This document shows positions 24,549-34,964 of a stretch of 64,000 bases of DNA, in pieces. Numbering within the stretch: position 1 is the first letter of the stretch; each line of letters begins with the position of its first letter. The stretch is from the NCBI RefSeq assembly GCF_000148545.1, contig NZ_AEDV01000073.1, positions 1-64,000 of the forward strand. Direction: 5' to 3'. The notes under the pieces were generated by a model. That model saw nothing but the letters and a program-made list of their open reading frames with translations, was not told the origin of the DNA and did not search any database. The translations under genes were made by a program, and so were the position numbers. Source of the DNA: Streptococcus mitis SK597 (GTDB taxonomy: Bacteria > Bacillota > Bacilli > Lactobacillales > Streptococcaceae).

Positions 24549-25892
24549 ATGAAATTAAAAACTACTTTGGGCCTCCTAGCTGGACGCTCTTCCCACTTCA
24601 TTTTAAGCCGTCTTGGACGTGGAAGTACGCTTCCAGGAAAAGTCGCCCTTCAATTTGATAAAGATATTTTACAAAACCTAGCTAAGAACTACGAGATTGT
24701 CGTGGTCACTGGAACAAATGGAAAAACCCTAACAACTGCCCTCACTGTCGGCATTTTAAAAGAGGTTTATGGTCAAGTTCTGACCAACCCAAGCGGTGCC
24801 AACATGATTACAGGAATTGCGACAACCTTCTTAACAGCCAAATCTTCAAAAACTGGGAAAAATATTGCCGTTCTAGAAATCGATGAAGCCAGTCTATCTC
24901 GTATCTGCGACTATATCCAGCCAAGCTTATTTGTTATCACCAATATCTTCCGTGACCAGATGGACCGCTATGGTGAGATTTACACAACTTACAAGATGAT
25001 TTTGGACGCTATTCGTAAGGTGCCTACTGCCACTGTTCTCCTTAATGGAGACAGTCCACTTTTTTACAAGCCAGCTATTCCAAATCCTGTAGAGTATTTT
25101 GGTTTTGACTTGGAGAAAGGGCCAGCCCAGCTGGCTCACTATAATACAGAAGGGATTCTCTGTCCTGACTGCCAAGACATCCTCAAATATGAGCATAATA
25201 CCTATGCAAACTTGGGTGCCTATATCTGTGAAGGCTGCGGATGTAAACGTCCTGATTTAGACTATCGTTTGACAAAACTGGTTGAGTTGACCAACAATCG
25301 CTCTCGCTTTGTCATTGACGGACAAGAATACGGTATTCAAATCGGCGGGCTCTACAATATCTACAACGCCCTAGCTGCAGTTGCCATCGCCCGTTTCCTC
25401 GGTGCAGATTCACAACTCATCAAGCAAGGATTTGATAAGAGCCGTGCGGTCTTTGGACGCCAAGAAACCTTCCATATTGGTGACAAGGAATGTACCCTCG
25501 TCTTGATTAAAAATCCAGTCGGTGCGACCCAAGCTATCGAAATGATTAAACTAGCACCTTATCCATTTAGTCTATCAGTTCTCCTAAATGCCAACTATGC
25601 AGACGGAATTGATACTAGCTGGATATGGGATGCGGACTTTGAACAAATCACTGACATGGACATTCCCGAAATCAATGCTGGAGGTGTTCGCCATTCTGAA
25701 ATTGCACGTCGTCTCCGAGTAACTGGCTATCCAGCTGATAAAATTACTGAAACAAGTAGTCTGGAACAAGTTCTTAAGACCATTGAGAACCAAGACTGCA
25801 AGCATGCCTATATCCTAGCTACTTATACTGCTATGCTGGAATTCCGCGAACTGCTGGCTAGTCGTCAGATTGTTAGAAAGGAGATGAACTAA
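24549..25892 (+). CDS. murT: Lipid II isoglutaminyl synthase subunit MurT
   Basis: 447 aa from ATG 24549. Mur-ligase ATP site GTNGKTLTT (about 57-65), a four-Cys zinc ribbon (CPDCQ...CEGCGC, about 205-228) and a C-terminal MurT domain (DUF1727). With GatD it amidates glutamate to isoglutamine in lipid II, needed for peptidoglycan cross-linking and growth. There is no RBS: the -10 TATAAT ends 6 bp before the ATG, so the mRNA is probably leaderless. A longer open frame begins at 24480 inside the element end and is not native. The stop overlaps the gatD start. Confidence 0.93.
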   Translation: MKLKTTLGLLAGRSSHFILSRLGRGSTLPGKVALQFDKDILQNLAKNYEIVVVTGTNGKTLTTALTVGILKEVYGQVLTNPSGANMITGIATTFLTAKSSKTGKNIAVLEIDEASLSRICDYIQPSLFVITNIFRDQMDRYGEIYTTYKMILDAIRKVPTATVLLNGDSPLFYKPAIPNPVEYFGFDLEKGPAQLAHYNTEGILCPDCQDILKYEHNTYANLGAYICEGCGCKRPDLDYRLTKLVELTNNRSRFVIDGQEYGIQIGGLYNIYNALAAVAIARFLGADSQLIKQGFDKSRAVFGRQETFHIGDKECTLVLIKNPVGATQAIEMIKLAPYPFSLSVLLNANYADGIDTSWIWDADFEQITDMDIPEINAGGVRHSEIARRLRVTGYPADKITETSSLEQVLKTIENQDCKHAYILATYTAMLEFRELLASRQIVRKEMN

Positions 25893-26674
25893 TGGTTTAT
25901 ACTTCACTTTCCTCAAAAGCTGGCAATTACCCCTATCAGCTCAACATTGCCCACCTCTACGGAAATCTCATGAATACCTATGGGGACAATGGAAACATCC
26001 TCATGCTCAAGTATGTGGCTGAAAAACTGGGAGCCCATGTGACGGTTGACATCGTTTCTCTCCATGATAACTTTGATGAAAATCACTACGACATTGCCTT
26101 TTTCGGTGGCGGTCAAGACTTTGAACAAAGTATTATTGCGGACGACCTACCTGCTAAAAAAGAGAGCATTGACAACTACATCCAAAACGACGGTGTGGTT
26201 CTGGCTATCTGCGGTGGTTTCCAATTATTGGGGCAATATTATGTGGAAGCTTCAGGGAGACGTATCGAAGGGCTAGGGGTCATGGGCCATTACACCCTCA
26301 ACCAGACCAATAACCGTTTTATCGGTGACATCAAGATTCACAATGAAGATTTCGATGAAACCTACTATGGTTTTGAAAATCATCAGGGCCGTACCTTCCT
26401 CTCTGATGACCAAAAACCACTGGGACAGGTTGTCTATGGAAATGGAAATAACGAAGAAAAAGTCGGCGAAGGGGTTCATTATAAGAACGTCTTTGGTTCC
26501 TACTTCCACGGGCCTATCCTATCTCGTAATGCCAATCTAGCTTATCGCCTAGTCACTACAGCCCTCAAGAAGAAATATGGTCAGGACATTCAACTCCCTG
26601 CTTATGAGGACATTCTCAGCCAAGAAATCTCTGAGGAATACAGCGACGTCAAAAGCAAGGCTGACTTTTCTTAA
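25892..26674 (+). CDS. gatD: Lipid II isoglutaminyl synthase glutaminase subunit GatD
   Basis: 260 aa. Class I glutaminase-like CobB/CobQ fold with nucleophile Cys107 in [11 protein letters not shown] and catalytic His in SYFHGPIL. It supplies ammonia to MurT. The ATG shares a base with the murT stop (TAATG), so translation is coupled. Usual length. A terminator follows 20 bp later. Confidence 0.95.
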   Translation: MVYTSLSSKAGNYPYQLNIAHLYGNLMNTYGDNGNILMLKYVAEKLGAHVTVDIVSLHDNFDENHYDIAFFGGGQDFEQSIIADDLPAKKESIDNYIQNDGVVLAICGGFQLLGQYYVEASGRRIEGLGVMGHYTLNQTNNRFIGDIKIHNEDFDETYYGFENHQGRTFLSDDQKPLGQVVYGNGNNEEKVGEGVHYKNVFGSYFHGPILSRNANLAYRLVTTALKKKYGQDIQLPAYEDILSQEISEEYSDVKSKADFS

Positions 26675-26693
26675 ACAAAGGGAAATTATATCA

Positions 26694-26726
26694 AAGAACT
26701 CCGTTATCTTGTCGGAGTTCTTTTTG
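26694..26726 (+). terminator. Terminator of murT-gatD
   Basis: Stem AAGAACTCCG / CGGAGTTCTT followed by TTTTTG. Confidence 0.9.
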
Positions 26727-26801
26727 TCTTTTCTTTTACCCTTCTCCCTTGCATTTTCTCTCTTTTTTTGCCAAAATAGAGGAGTAGAAAGAAGGTAGCA
26801 T

Positions 26802-27884
26802 ATGTCTAAATTACAACAAATCGTAACATATCTTGAATCAGAAAAACTAGACGTCGCTGTCGTATCTGACCCCGTCACAATCAATTACCTCACTGGCTTT
26901 TACAGTGATCCCCATGAACGCCAAATGTTCCTTTTTGTCCTAGCGGATCAGGAACCCCTCCTCTTTGTCCCAGCCCTTGAAGTGGAGCGTGCTACTAGTA
27001 CTGTTTCCTTCCCAGTTGTGGGCTATGTGGATTCTGAAAATCCATGGCAAAAAATGAAACATGCTCTTCCACAGCTTGATTTCAAACGTGTCGCTGTTGA
27101 GTTTGACAATCTCATCTTGACCAAATATCATGGCTTGAAAATAGTCTTTGAAACTGCTGAGTTTGAAAACCTCACTCCTCGTATCCAACGCATGCGCCTC
27201 ATCAAATCAGCTGACGAAGTGCAAAAAATGATGGTTGCAGGTCTCTATGCGGACAAGGCTGTTAATGTTGGCTTTGACAATATTTCTCTTAATAAGACAG
27301 AGACAGATATCATCGCTCAAATTGACTTTGCCATGAAACGTGAAGGTTATGAAATGAGCTTCGATACCATGGTCTTAACTGGTGATAATGCTGCAAATCC
27401 ACACGGCATCCCAGCAGCTAATAAGGTCGAAAATGACGCCCTTCTCCTCTTTGACCTTGGTGTTCTAGTCAACGGCTATGCGTCAGATATGACTCGTACG
27501 GTCGCTGTCGGCAAACCAGACCAATTCAAGAAAGATATTTACAACTTGACCCTCGAAGCCCAACAGGCTGCTCTTGACTTTATCAAGCCGGGTGTGACTG
27601 CCCATGAAGTGGACCGCGCTGCCCGTGAGGTTATCGAAAAAGCTGGTTACGGCGAGTACTTCAACCACCGTCTCGGTCACGGTATCGGTATGGATGTCCA
27701 CGAATTCCCATCTATCATGGAAGGAAACGACATGGTTATCGAAGAAGGCATGTGCTTCTCTGTTGAACCAGGTATCTATATTCCTGGCAAGGTCGGTGTC
27801 CGTATTGAAGACTGCGGTGTTGTTACCAAGGATGGCTTTGACCTCTTTACAAGCACCAGCAAAGACTTGCTTTATTTTGATTAA
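26802..27884 (+). CDS. pepQ: Xaa-Pro dipeptidase, M24 family
   Basis: 360 aa. Creatinase N-terminal domain (about 1-125) and an M24 pita-bread domain with the dinuclear metal ligands: FDLGVLVNGYASDMTRT (Asp, Asp), RLGHGIGMDVHEFP (His), SVEPGIYIPG (Glu) and RIEDCG (Glu). It cleaves X-Pro dipeptides in the cytosol, feeding amino-acid supply. A spaced AGAAGG upstream serves as RBS. It ends before a BOX repeat and a shared terminator. Confidence 0.94.
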   Translation: MSKLQQIVTYLESEKLDVAVVSDPVTINYLTGFYSDPHERQMFLFVLADQEPLLFVPALEVERATSTVSFPVVGYVDSENPWQKMKHALPQLDFKRVAVEFDNLILTKYHGLKIVFETAEFENLTPRIQRMRLIKSADEVQKMMVAGLYADKAVNVGFDNISLNKTETDIIAQIDFAMKREGYEMSFDTMVLTGDNAANPHGIPAANKVENDALLLFDLGVLVNGYASDMTRTVAVGKPDQFKKDIYNLTLEAQQAALDFIKPGVTAHEVDRAAREVIEKAGYGEYFNHRLGHGIGMDVHEFPSIMEGNDMVIEEGMCFSVEPGIYIPGKVGVRIEDCGVVTKDGFDLFTSTSKDLLYFD

Positions 27885-27894
27885 TATTCATCTA

Positions 27895-28046
27895 ATACTC
27901 AATGAAAATCAAAGAGCAAACTAGGAAACTAGCCGCAGGTTGCTCAAAACACTGTTTTGAGGTTGTGGATAGAACTGACGAAGTCAGTAACCATATCTAC
28001 GGCAAGGCGACGTTGACGCGGTTTGAAGAGATTTTCGAAGAGTATA
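27895..28046 (+). repeat. BOX element (A-B-C)
   Basis: About 152 bp beginning ATACTCAATGAAAATCAAAG and ending with GATTTTCGAAGAGTATA, with the BOX internal hairpins, as dispersed in pneumococcus and its relatives. It follows pepQ and may fold in the 3' mRNA. Confidence 0.9.
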
Positions 28047-28064
28047 AAATCTTCCCACAATAAA

Positions 28065-28102
28065 ACGCATAATATCAAGGTTCAACACCTGATACTATGC
28101 GT
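28065..28102. terminator. Bidirectional terminator between pepQ and the ECF gene
   Basis: Arms ACGCATA / TATGCGT with inner TATCA/TGATA and GGT/ACC; T-runs on both strands. The genes converge here. Confidence 0.85.
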
Positions 28103-28136
28103 TTTTCTTATTTGAAAGACTTTTGACTCAGCCTCT

Positions 28137-28598
28137 TTACTTAATCTTCTTGATACTTTGACTAAGGATAAATCCTACAATCATCCCTACCATATTTTGC
28201 ATGAAATTTGATAGGATCTCTGGTAGGGCTGCTGCCCAGCCATTCATCAATGTAGAACCTAAGGCGTAGCCCCCTACCATGGCAACAGTTGCTAAGATAA
28301 GGCCTAGCCACTGAGTTTTTCCTTTAAATCCTGCGAAAAATCCCTGCAAGCCATGGTTGACCAAGCTAAATAACATCCATTGAGGGTAGCCTGATAAGAG
28401 GTCAATCAAGAAACCTGCTAGTCCTCCGACTACAGCCCCTTCACGACTACCAAAGTAGAAGGCCGCAAAGAAGACACCTGCATCTAAGAGTGTTAGAATG
28501 CCTGTCGGTGTTGGAATTTTTAAGAAATAACCTAGAACCACAGAGAGGGCGGTTAATAGGGATACAAGGGCGATTTTAGTTGTTTTGGTTTGCTTCAT
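28137..28598 (-). CDS. ECF transporter S component (HMP/pyridoxine type)
   Basis: 153 aa, about five to six TM helices, with the ALVSLLTALSVVLGYFLKIPTP opening and repeated Gly-rich helices of the ECF substrate-binding S component. It overlaps the kinase gene by 23 bases, so it probably brings in the vitamin B6 or hydroxymethylpyrimidine precursor that the kinase phosphorylates, working with the shared EcfAAT module encoded elsewhere. The exact substrate is inferred from the partner gene. Confidence 0.8.
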   Translation of the reverse strand: MKQTKTTKIALVSLLTALSVVLGYFLKIPTPTGILTLLDAGVFFAAFYFGSREGAVVGGLAGFLIDLLSGYPQWMLFSLVNHGLQGFFAGFKGKTQWLGLILATVAMVGGYALGSTLMNGWAAALPEILSNFMQNMVGMIVGFILSQSIKKIK

Positions 28599-29349
28599 AT
28601 TGTCTTACTCCATACTGATCTGCTTGTGCAATGGCACGGTAAACGAAAGCCTTAGAGCTTTCTACTGCTGGCAAAAGTTCATCACCTTTAACCAAGTGAC
28701 TTGCAATGCTTGAGGCAAAGGTACAACCTGCGCCAGCATTTTGCTCTTGGATAACAGGATTTTCTAGGACTGTAAAGGTTTGTCCATCATAAAAGACATC
28801 CACAGCCTTATCCTGACTAAGGCGATTGCCTCCCTTGATAATGACTGCTGGCGCTCCTAAGTCATGCAATTTCTGTGCTGCAGTTTTCATATCTTCAAGG
28901 GTTTTAATCTCTTGATCTGCTAGTAATTCTGCTTCAGGAAGATTAGGCGTAATCACACTAACATAAGAGAAAAAACGAATCAGTTCTTGACAGAGTTCAC
29001 TTACAGCTACGTCGTGTGTTTCCTTGCAGACCAAGACAGGGTCCAGAACCACAGGCACTCCTGGGCGTTGCTTGATAAAGTCCAGAGCCTTCTCAGCTAC
29101 GCTGACAGTTGGTAAAAGACCAATCTTAATCCCCCCAAACTCCACATCACGCAAGCTATCTAATTCATGTTGAAAAATGGTATCGTCAGTTGGAAAGACT
29201 TCAAATCCTTTTTCTGTCAAGGCTGTCAAACAAGTCACTGCTACAAAGCCATGCAAGCCGTTCAAGGTATAGGTAGCCAAATCAGCGGACAATCCACCAC
29301 CACTAAAAATATCATTTCCTGAAAGTGCTAAAATACGATTATTCTTCAT
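28576..29349 (-). CDS. pdxK: Pyridoxal / hydroxymethylpyrimidine kinase (PdxK/ThiD family)
   Basis: 257 aa ribokinase fold. Substrate loop [14 protein letters not shown] at residue 11 and the anion-hole/catalytic motif [10 protein letters not shown] near residue 210, with [14 protein letters not shown] in the middle. It phosphorylates pyridoxal/pyridoxine or HMP for cofactor synthesis. It starts within the end of truA (11-bp overlap) and overlaps the S-component gene, forming a truA-pdxK-ECF operon. ThiD and PdxK cannot be told apart confidently here. Confidence 0.85.
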   Translation of the reverse strand: MKNNRILALSGNDIFSGGGLSADLATYTLNGLHGFVAVTCLTALTEKGFEVFPTDDTIFQHELDSLRDVEFGGIKIGLLPTVSVAEKALDFIKQRPGVPVVLDPVLVCKETHDVAVSELCQELIRFFSYVSVITPNLPEAELLADQEIKTLEDMKTAAQKLHDLGAPAVIIKGGNRLSQDKAVDVFYDGQTFTVLENPVIQEQNAGAGCTFASSIASHLVKGDELLPAVESSKAFVYRAIAQADQYGVRQYEANQNN

Positions 29350-30088
29350 AACGAATCTCCTTTAAATATAAACCATTTGATGCTGCAGTGGGACCTGCAA
29401 GCTGCCTGTCCTTTTTCTCCAAGATGAGGTCAATCTGCTCTACTGGCATACGCTTGTTGCCGATTTTAAGCAGTGTCCCCACCATATTTCGAATCTGTTT
29501 ATACAAGAAACCATTTCCTGAAAAGGTAAAGGTCAAAAATTGTCCTGTCTCATCAACCCTGAGACTAGCTTCTGTGATGGTGCGAATCTTATCCTCCACA
29601 TTAGTCCCAGAGGCTGTAAAACCTGTAAAATCATGGGTTCCCTCTAGCTTTTTGATTGCCATCTGCATCCGTTCCACGTCAAGCGGATAAGGAAAGTGAG
29701 TAGCATAGTGACGGCGCATCGGATTTTTGGGACGGCCCCTGTCTACGATAAACTCATATGTCTTGCTATGCTTGGCATAACGGCAATGAAAATCATCTGC
29801 CACAAGCTCAATCGAAATCACATCAATATCTTCAGGGGACTGGGTATCCAAAGCAAAACGGAGCTTCTCCTCATCCATCTGATAAGGCAGGTCAAAATGA
29901 ATAACCTGTCCCAAAGCATGAACCCCACTATCTGTCCTACCAGCACCGTGAACAGTGATGGCTTGCCCCTTATTCAATCTAGTCAAGGTTTTTTCAATTT
30001 CTTCCTGAACACTACGCGCATGAGGCTGGCGCTGAAAACCAGCAAAGGCGTAACCATCATAGGAAATAGTTGCTTTATATCTTGTCAT
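29339..30088 (-). CDS. truA: tRNA pseudouridine(38-40) synthase TruA
   Basis: 249 aa from ATG 30088 ([12 protein letters not shown], the family start; the open frame upstream adds 22 unrelated residues). Catalytic aspartate in [13 protein letters not shown]. It modifies U38-U40 in the tRNA anticodon arm. First gene of the operon with pdxK. Confidence 0.95.
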   Translation of the reverse strand: MTRYKATISYDGYAFAGFQRQPHARSVQEEIEKTLTRLNKGQAITVHGAGRTDSGVHALGQVIHFDLPYQMDEEKLRFALDTQSPEDIDVISIELVADDFHCRYAKHSKTYEFIVDRGRPKNPMRRHYATHFPYPLDVERMQMAIKKLEGTHDFTGFTASGTNVEDKIRTITEASLRVDETGQFLTFTFSGNGFLYKQIRNMVGTLLKIGNKRMPVEQIDLILEKKDRQLAGPTAASNGLYLKEIRYEE

Positions 30089-30184
30089 AACTTCTATTTT
30101 ATCAAGAAAATAATCTATAAACAAGGGTCTAAAACAAATATTGTCTGGGTACAAAAATCCCGAAAGAAAACTTAGGAATCAATC

Positions 30185-31336
30185 CTAAGCTCTCTTTTGA
30201 AGTAGGTACATGACAAAGACAGAGGTTACAATCAACCAAAATCCTAAGATAGCAAAGACCAACATACCATTGTGAGTTAGTAAGCCAATTGCACCTAGAA
30301 CGAATGGGGTCGTAAAGGCTCCGAAACTACAGCCTAAAACTGCAAATGAAGTTGCTTGATTGAGGAGTTTAGCTGGAATTCTTTCAGAGACAAGTTGAAA
30401 GACCGTCGTCAAGGCTACACTGTAGGCAAAACCAGCCAGAATACTTCCTGCCACTACCACCCACAAGGATGGAGACAGTGCAATCACAATTTGCCCTAAG
30501 CCAAAAGTAATACCAGACCAGAGGAGCAGTTTCTCTTTAAAGATAGAAATCAAGAAAGAAAAACTCACACCAGCCACAATCCCGATCAACTGCATGATAC
30601 TAAGAACAAAACTAGATAACTGGGCATCTCCAAGCCCTCTTTCCACCATCAAGCTTGGAATACGAATAGTAATAGCTGTATTGGTACAAACTACAACTGC
30701 CGCTTCGATAGCTAGGATAAAAATCAAGCCTTTCATTTCTCGAGTTAAGCGACTTACTTCCTTCGCTTTTTTCTTGACTTCTTTCTTTTCCTTTCCATAA
30801 GGGATAAAGAGCAGATAAAGGGTCAGTACCAAAAATCCAGCACTATAGGCTAGGAAGGTAGCTGTCCAACCGAAGGCCAACAATTGGCCGACTGCCAAGG
30901 TAATGAGGGAAGCCCCAACGACCTCTGCAGAACCGCGTAGCCCTAACATCTGTATTCTCGTTTTTCCTTGGTAACGTTCACTGATAATAGAAATGGCCTT
31001 GGCATTGATCATCCCAACACCCAAACCAAAAAGAATCCGTGTTCCAAAGACAAAGGGATAGGCTTGATACCAAAAGGGTGCTATTCCACTCAGTGATAAA
31101 ATCAGCAAGCCCAAACTAATCTGTAATCGCTCAGTGAATATTTTTTCTAAAAAACCATTTAGTAATAACATCATCATGATTCCAAAGGAAGGCAAGCTCG
31201 CCAAGAGCTCAATTTGTTCCTTAGGATAGCCTTGATAATAGTCAAACATGGCTGGCAGAGCACTCGAGATGGAAAAGGATGTAATCAAAACGAGGGAGAG
31301 AGCCAAAATACTGGCCCGTTCTAAAAATTGTTTCAT
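30185..31336 (-). CDS. MFS transporter
   Basis: 383 aa, 12 predicted TM helices. ATG 31336 (MKQFLERASILALS) with AGAGAT upstream is preferred over the longer frame. MFS loop motif-like sequences (FGTRILFGLGVGMINAK) are present. No drug-binding signature is clear; homologues in the mitis group are annotated as drug or sugar efflux carriers. Monocistronic, between truA and Pr6Pr. Substrate unknown. Confidence 0.85.
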   Translation of the reverse strand: MKQFLERASILALSLVLITSFSISSALPAMFDYYQGYPKEQIELLASLPSFGIMMMLLLNGFLEKIFTERLQISLGLLILSLSGIAPFWYQAYPFVFGTRILFGLGVGMINAKAISIISERYQGKTRIQMLGLRGSAEVVGASLITLAVGQLLAFGWTATFLAYSAGFLVLTLYLLFIPYGKEKKEVKKKAKEVSRLTREMKGLIFILAIEAAVVVCTNTAITIRIPSLMVERGLGDAQLSSFVLSIMQLIGIVAGVSFSFLISIFKEKLLLWSGITFGLGQIVIALSPSLWVVVAGSILAGFAYSVALTTVFQLVSERIPAKLLNQATSFAVLGCSFGAFTTPFVLGAIGLLTHNGMLVFAILGFWLIVTSVFVMYLLQKRA

Positions 31337-31457
31337 GAAATCTCTTTCTATATTTTCTCTTAATCTTCTACTCTTTTGAGAATTATAAAGCAAGAAAAGA
31401 AGAAGTCCCATTGGTTTGTAGACTCCTTCTTAAACTCGAAAATGAATCCCTTGTGTC

Positions 31458-32087
31458 TTAGGATGATTTTCTCTTGATTTGCTTAATAAAGTAGAAGATA
31501 AATCCTGCTACCATATAGGCAACAAAGATAATCAGACACCACTTGAACACGACATCCCAACCCTTGTTCACATTCAAAAAGAAGTAAGGGAAGGGACTGA
31601 CCTTAGAATTAGGAACATCAAGTTTCAGTACCAAGCCATTAAAAAGAGCAAACATCATATACAGCAAAGGTAAAATCGTCCACACAACTGGATCCCAAAT
31701 CTTGTATTGACCCTGTTTGTCAAAAAAGAGGGTATCCGCTAAAAACCAGAGGGGAACGATATAGTGGCAAAGGAAATTTTCTAGGGTATAGAAATTAGTC
31801 GCAATGGGCGCTAATAGGAAATGGTAAATCACACAGGTAATCATGATACTCATGGTGACTCCACCTTTTAAGCGCAAGAAACTTGGCCTTTGCCAGTTTT
31901 CACCTAAACGGCTCATAACCTTTAGGAGATAGAGCGTAAAAATCGCTACTAAGAGGTTGGACAGAACCGTATAATAGAGCAACATCCCAAATCCACCATG
32001 CTTGGCGATTTCAAGATAAACTCCCGTAAAAGCCGCTAGAAACAAGAAGATACGGCTATAAAATACAAGTTTATAGTGTTTTGACAT
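31458..32087 (-). CDS. Pr6Pr family membrane protein
   Basis: 209 aa, six predicted TM helices, with the Pr6Pr (FAR-17a/AIG1-like) arrangement including VIYHFLLAPI and HYIVPLWFLAD. The function of the family is not known; it starts 2 bp after the PhnA-like gene stop, suggesting coupling. No signal peptide. Confidence 0.85.
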   Translation of the reverse strand: MSKHYKLVFYSRIFLFLAAFTGVYLEIAKHGGFGMLLYYTVLSNLLVAIFTLYLLKVMSRLGENWQRPSFLRLKGGVTMSIMITCVIYHFLLAPIATNFYTLENFLCHYIVPLWFLADTLFFDKQGQYKIWDPVVWTILPLLYMMFALFNGLVLKLDVPNSKVSPFPYFFLNVNKGWDVVFKWCLIIFVAYMVAGFIFYFIKQIKRKSS

Positions 32088-32089
32088 GC

Positions 32090-32428
32090 TTAAATTTTCT
32101 TCACAAACTCTGATTTGAGTTTCATAGCACCGAAGCCATCAATTTTACAGTCGATATTGTGGTCGCCTTCTACGATGCGGATATTTTTCACGCGCGTTCC
32201 TTGTTTCAAATCTTTTGGCGCACCTTTTACTTTCAAGTCCTTGATGAGAGTTACTGTATCACCATCAGCCAATTTATTCCCGTTGGCATCGATAGCAACA
32301 AGGCCCTCTTCTACTTCTGCAACTTCAGCAGGATTCCACTCATGAGCACACTCTGGGCAAACCAGTAGGGCACCGTCTTCGTAGACATACTCTGAGTTAC
32401 ATTTTGGGCAATTTGGTAGGTTGTTCAT
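32090..32428 (-). CDS. PhnA/YjdM-family zinc-ribbon protein
   Basis: 112 aa. N-terminal zinc ribbon CPKCNSEYV ... CPECAHEW, then the PhnA C-terminal domain ([14 protein letters not shown]...). Despite the name from the E. coli phn locus, the role is not established. Two genes, this and Pr6Pr, appear to form an operon. Confidence 0.88.
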   Translation of the reverse strand: MNNLPNCPKCNSEYVYEDGALLVCPECAHEWNPAEVAEVEEGLVAIDANGNKLADGDTVTLIKDLKVKGAPKDLKQGTRVKNIRIVEGDHNIDCKIDGFGAMKLKSEFVKKI

Positions 32429-32558
32429 GGTTTCTCCTTATCATCATTCACTATTCTTTGAAAATCAAAATTTCTCGAACAGCAACTATTATACCTTAAA
32501 ATCAGCATTTTGACAAATTTAGAAAAAAACCGATATCAATCTATCGGCTTTTCTACAT

Positions 32559-33230
32559 CTACATTCTTTTTTCAGCTTCTGCTTTGATTTTTTCAACTAC
32601 TTCTTGAATGTTCAAACCAGTTGTATCAAGGTAGACAGCGTCCTCTGCTTGTTTTAGAGGCGAAGTTTCACGATGACTATCCTTGTAGTCACGCGCAGCA
32701 ATTTCCTCTTTTAGGGTTTCAAGGTCTGTTTCAATTCCCTTGGCAATATTTTCCTTGTAACGACGCTCTGCTCGTTCATCTACCGAAGCTACTAGGAAAA
32801 TTTTCAATTCTGCTTGTGGCAATACAACAGTCCCAATATCGCGACCATCCATGACAATCCCGCCTTGTTGGGCGATTTCTTGTTGGAGAGAAACTAGTTT
32901 CTCACGCACTTGAGGAATTGCTGCAATAGCAGAAACATGATTGGTCACTTCATTTTCACGGATAGGATGGGTAATATCCACATCTCCTACAAAGACAAGC
33001 TGCTCTCCAGTTTCTGAACGCCCAAAACTGATTGGATGCTGGTCCAACAAGGCTAAAAGCTCCTCAATCTCTTCCACTCCTAACTGGTTCTTGAGAGCCA
33101 TATAGGTCGCCGCACGATACATAGCACCTGTATCTAGGTAGGTGTATCCAAAGTCCTTGGCAATAATCTTTGCGACCGTACTCTTACCACTTGAAGCAGG
33201 GCCGTCAATAGCAATTTGAATTGTTTTCAT
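32559..33230 (-). CDS. cmk: Cytidylate kinase
   Basis: 223 aa. Walker [10 protein letters not shown] and DTGAMYRA at the N-terminus, then [11 protein letters not shown] (NMP-binding/lid) and RYKEN. It converts CMP and dCMP to the diphosphates. 8 bp after the LysM gene stop, so co-transcribed. Confidence 0.96.
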   Translation of the reverse strand: MKTIQIAIDGPASSGKSTVAKIIAKDFGYTYLDTGAMYRAATYMALKNQLGVEEIEELLALLDQHPISFGRSETGEQLVFVGDVDITHPIRENEVTNHVSAIAAIPQVREKLVSLQQEIAQQGGIVMDGRDIGTVVLPQAELKIFLVASVDERAERRYKENIAKGIETDLETLKEEIAARDYKDSHRETSPLKQAEDAVYLDTTGLNIQEVVEKIKAEAEKRM

Positions 33231-33238
33231 ATCAACTC

Positions 33239-33706
33239 CTATTTTATTTTGACAACATCACCTGGATTAGCAAACCAAGACCCTGTAGCCATATGACTAG
33301 GATTTAAGGCTTCTAACTGAGCAATCGAAATTCCAGCGCGAGCTGCAATGGCTGCTTCTCCTTCTCCAGCTAAGACTTTTGTCGTCCCTTCTGGATCTGT
33401 AGCTTCCTCCGAGTGTTCAGAAGAAGATTCTGAACTCTGCTCAGGCTGGGAACTGCTTGAAGATGAGACTTGTACTACACTTGTATCAGAATCATGAAAA
33501 TCTTTCAAGGCTGCTGTGCGATTACTCCCACCCGATGATAGATAGATGAGAACAATAATCATCACTACCACAATTACAAAGAAAATACTAGCTAAGATCG
33601 TCAAGACACGATTGGCCACTACATCTCTGCCTTGAGTTCTCTTACGACGCTCTGCTCTTGATTCTTCTTGATCATAAATATCTTCTTGCCACGGTTCTTT
33701 TTCCAT
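33239..33706 (-). CDS. LysM-containing surface-associated membrane protein (SAG1386/EF1546 type)
   Basis: 155 aa. Acidic/basic cytosolic N-terminus (EEDxxx-like [16 protein letters not shown]), one TM helix (about 33-57), an extracellular Ser/Glu-rich linker (about 75-105) and a C-terminal LysM ([21 protein letters not shown], about 115-155). It should bind peptidoglycan at the outer face. Upstream of cmk, divergent from ferredoxin. Confidence 0.88.
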   Translation of the reverse strand: MEKEPWQEDIYDQEESRAERRKRTQGRDVVANRVLTILASIFFVIVVVMIIVLIYLSSGGSNRTAALKDFHDSDTSVVQVSSSSSSQPEQSSESSSEHSEEATDPEGTTKVLAGEGEAAIAARAGISIAQLEALNPSHMATGSWFANPGDVVKIK

Positions 33707-33750
33707 ACCCTACTCCTTGTTTTTTTTACGTTTCTTATTACAATATAAAT

Positions 33751-33963
33751 ATGAACATGAAAATCACACTTATACCTGAACGATGTATCGCCTGTGGGCT
33801 TTGCCAAACTTATTCTGATCTATTTGATTACCACGATAATGGAATCGTGCGTTTTTACGATGATCCTGACCAGCTGGAAAAAGAAATTTCTCCTAGTCAG
33901 GATGTCTTAGAGGCTGTTAAAAATTGCCCAACTCGCGCCCTGATTGGAAACCAGAAAGCCTAA
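33751..33963 (+). CDS. fdx: Ferredoxin ([4Fe-4S])
   Basis: 70 aa. Cluster ligands in CIACGLCQ and the C-terminal CPTRAL, three of the usual Cys visible in CxxCxxC plus one more, as in Gram-positive [4Fe-4S] ferredoxins. The start is ATG 33751 or 33757. A -10 like TACAAT ends only 6-7 bp before ATG 33751, so the mRNA may be leaderless. It is the only gene on this strand here. Confidence 0.88.
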   Translation: MNMKITLIPERCIACGLCQTYSDLFDYHDNGIVRFYDDPDQLEKEISPSQDVLEAVKNCPTRALIGNQKA

Positions 33964-34059
33964 ATCAATGGCGATAATCCACTCCCTCTAGTTTAGCACA
34001 TTTCCATGTAAAATTATAGTCTTTTCACTTTATTTTTTTCTGTAAAATCAGGAAGAGCA

Positions 34060-34116
34060 CTTTTTTCTTTGATGAGATAAAGTGGTCTTTTTTTAGTCTC
34101 TAGATAGATCTTACTG
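34060..34116. repeat. Duplicated 3' end of the glycosyltransferase gene
   Basis: 57 bp identical to 34981-35037 but for one base; those 57 bp are the last codons of the glycosyltransferase. The copies flank the broken nuclease gene, so this is the footprint of an insertion or a local duplication. Confidence 0.85.
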
Positions 34117-34153
34117 TAACTTAAAATATAAATGTCTCAATGAGAATAGACTT

Positions 34154-34790
34154 CTACCATTCTATTTCCTTTACCCTTTTTACAAATTTATTCCACTCTT
34201 GTCTACAATCTTCAGATAGGCATATATCCGTATAGTTAAACGATAAATCTTTAATCTGATTCCACCAATCAAAAGTATTTTTCCCATCTTCTAATTTAAT
34301 TCTTTTATTTACCACTTTAAGAATTTTGTGATTCATTTCATTGTTATCATCTAAACTTAGAAATCTCCATTGAATTCCATTTGTATAAATTACTTTTTTA
34401 TACCATAAAAGGTCTCCAATAAGTTGTCCCATCTCTCGAGTTATATGTTCAAAACTGTTCGATAAAATTAATCTGATTTCTTCCTCTGTAATTAAATTAT
34501 GGTTTAAATTCTTAATTTCCACGCATCCTCGAAGTTTCTTCCATTTCTATACTTTTTCTGGCTTTATTTTGATAATTCTTATCCAAAATAACTATATCAG
34601 GAAAATTACTTAGACCATAATATATTTGCCCCATATTACTCTTTCTTCTTCCGAAGACATATCTTTTTGATAAACTATCTTTTAAAGTTGGCTTAATTAT
34701 ATCAGCAACTAAAGGATACAGTTCAACCTCTACATAATTTTGGTTTTCTATAAGCCCGATTTCTTCAATATAATCCTCTTTACTTAGCAT
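34154..34790 (-). pseudogene. Frameshifted PD-(D/E)XK nuclease-like gene
   Basis: Two overlapping frames together make a nuclease-like protein. Frame 1 (34512-34790, 92 codons) has NMGQIYYGLSNFPDIVILDKN. Frame 2 (34154-34522) begins with the matching CVEIKNLN block (GTG start, no RBS). The PD...ExK pair is split between them, at about 34520-34550. ORF 1 has no partner after its stop RMRGN. A single 1-2 bp indel near an A-rich run would restore about 210 codons. Hence a decayed endonuclease, probably inserted with flanking repeats. Confidence 0.65.
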
Positions 34791-34964
34791 AAAATAACCC
34801 TCCTGAATTTTTTATTTATTAAGTTATCGTCTTTGCAGTAAATTTATTCCACATAGTTCATTTATATCATGTCAAATCCCTAATTTTTTTAAAAATCACT
34901 CAAGTTCCAGACCAAAAAAATTATAATTACAAAAAAGTGACTGCGCTAGATAACTCCTACTTTT

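Noticed and set aside
27895..28046. Mobile insertion sequence after pepQ
   Set aside because: The sequence is a BOX element, with no transposase and no target-site duplication visible.
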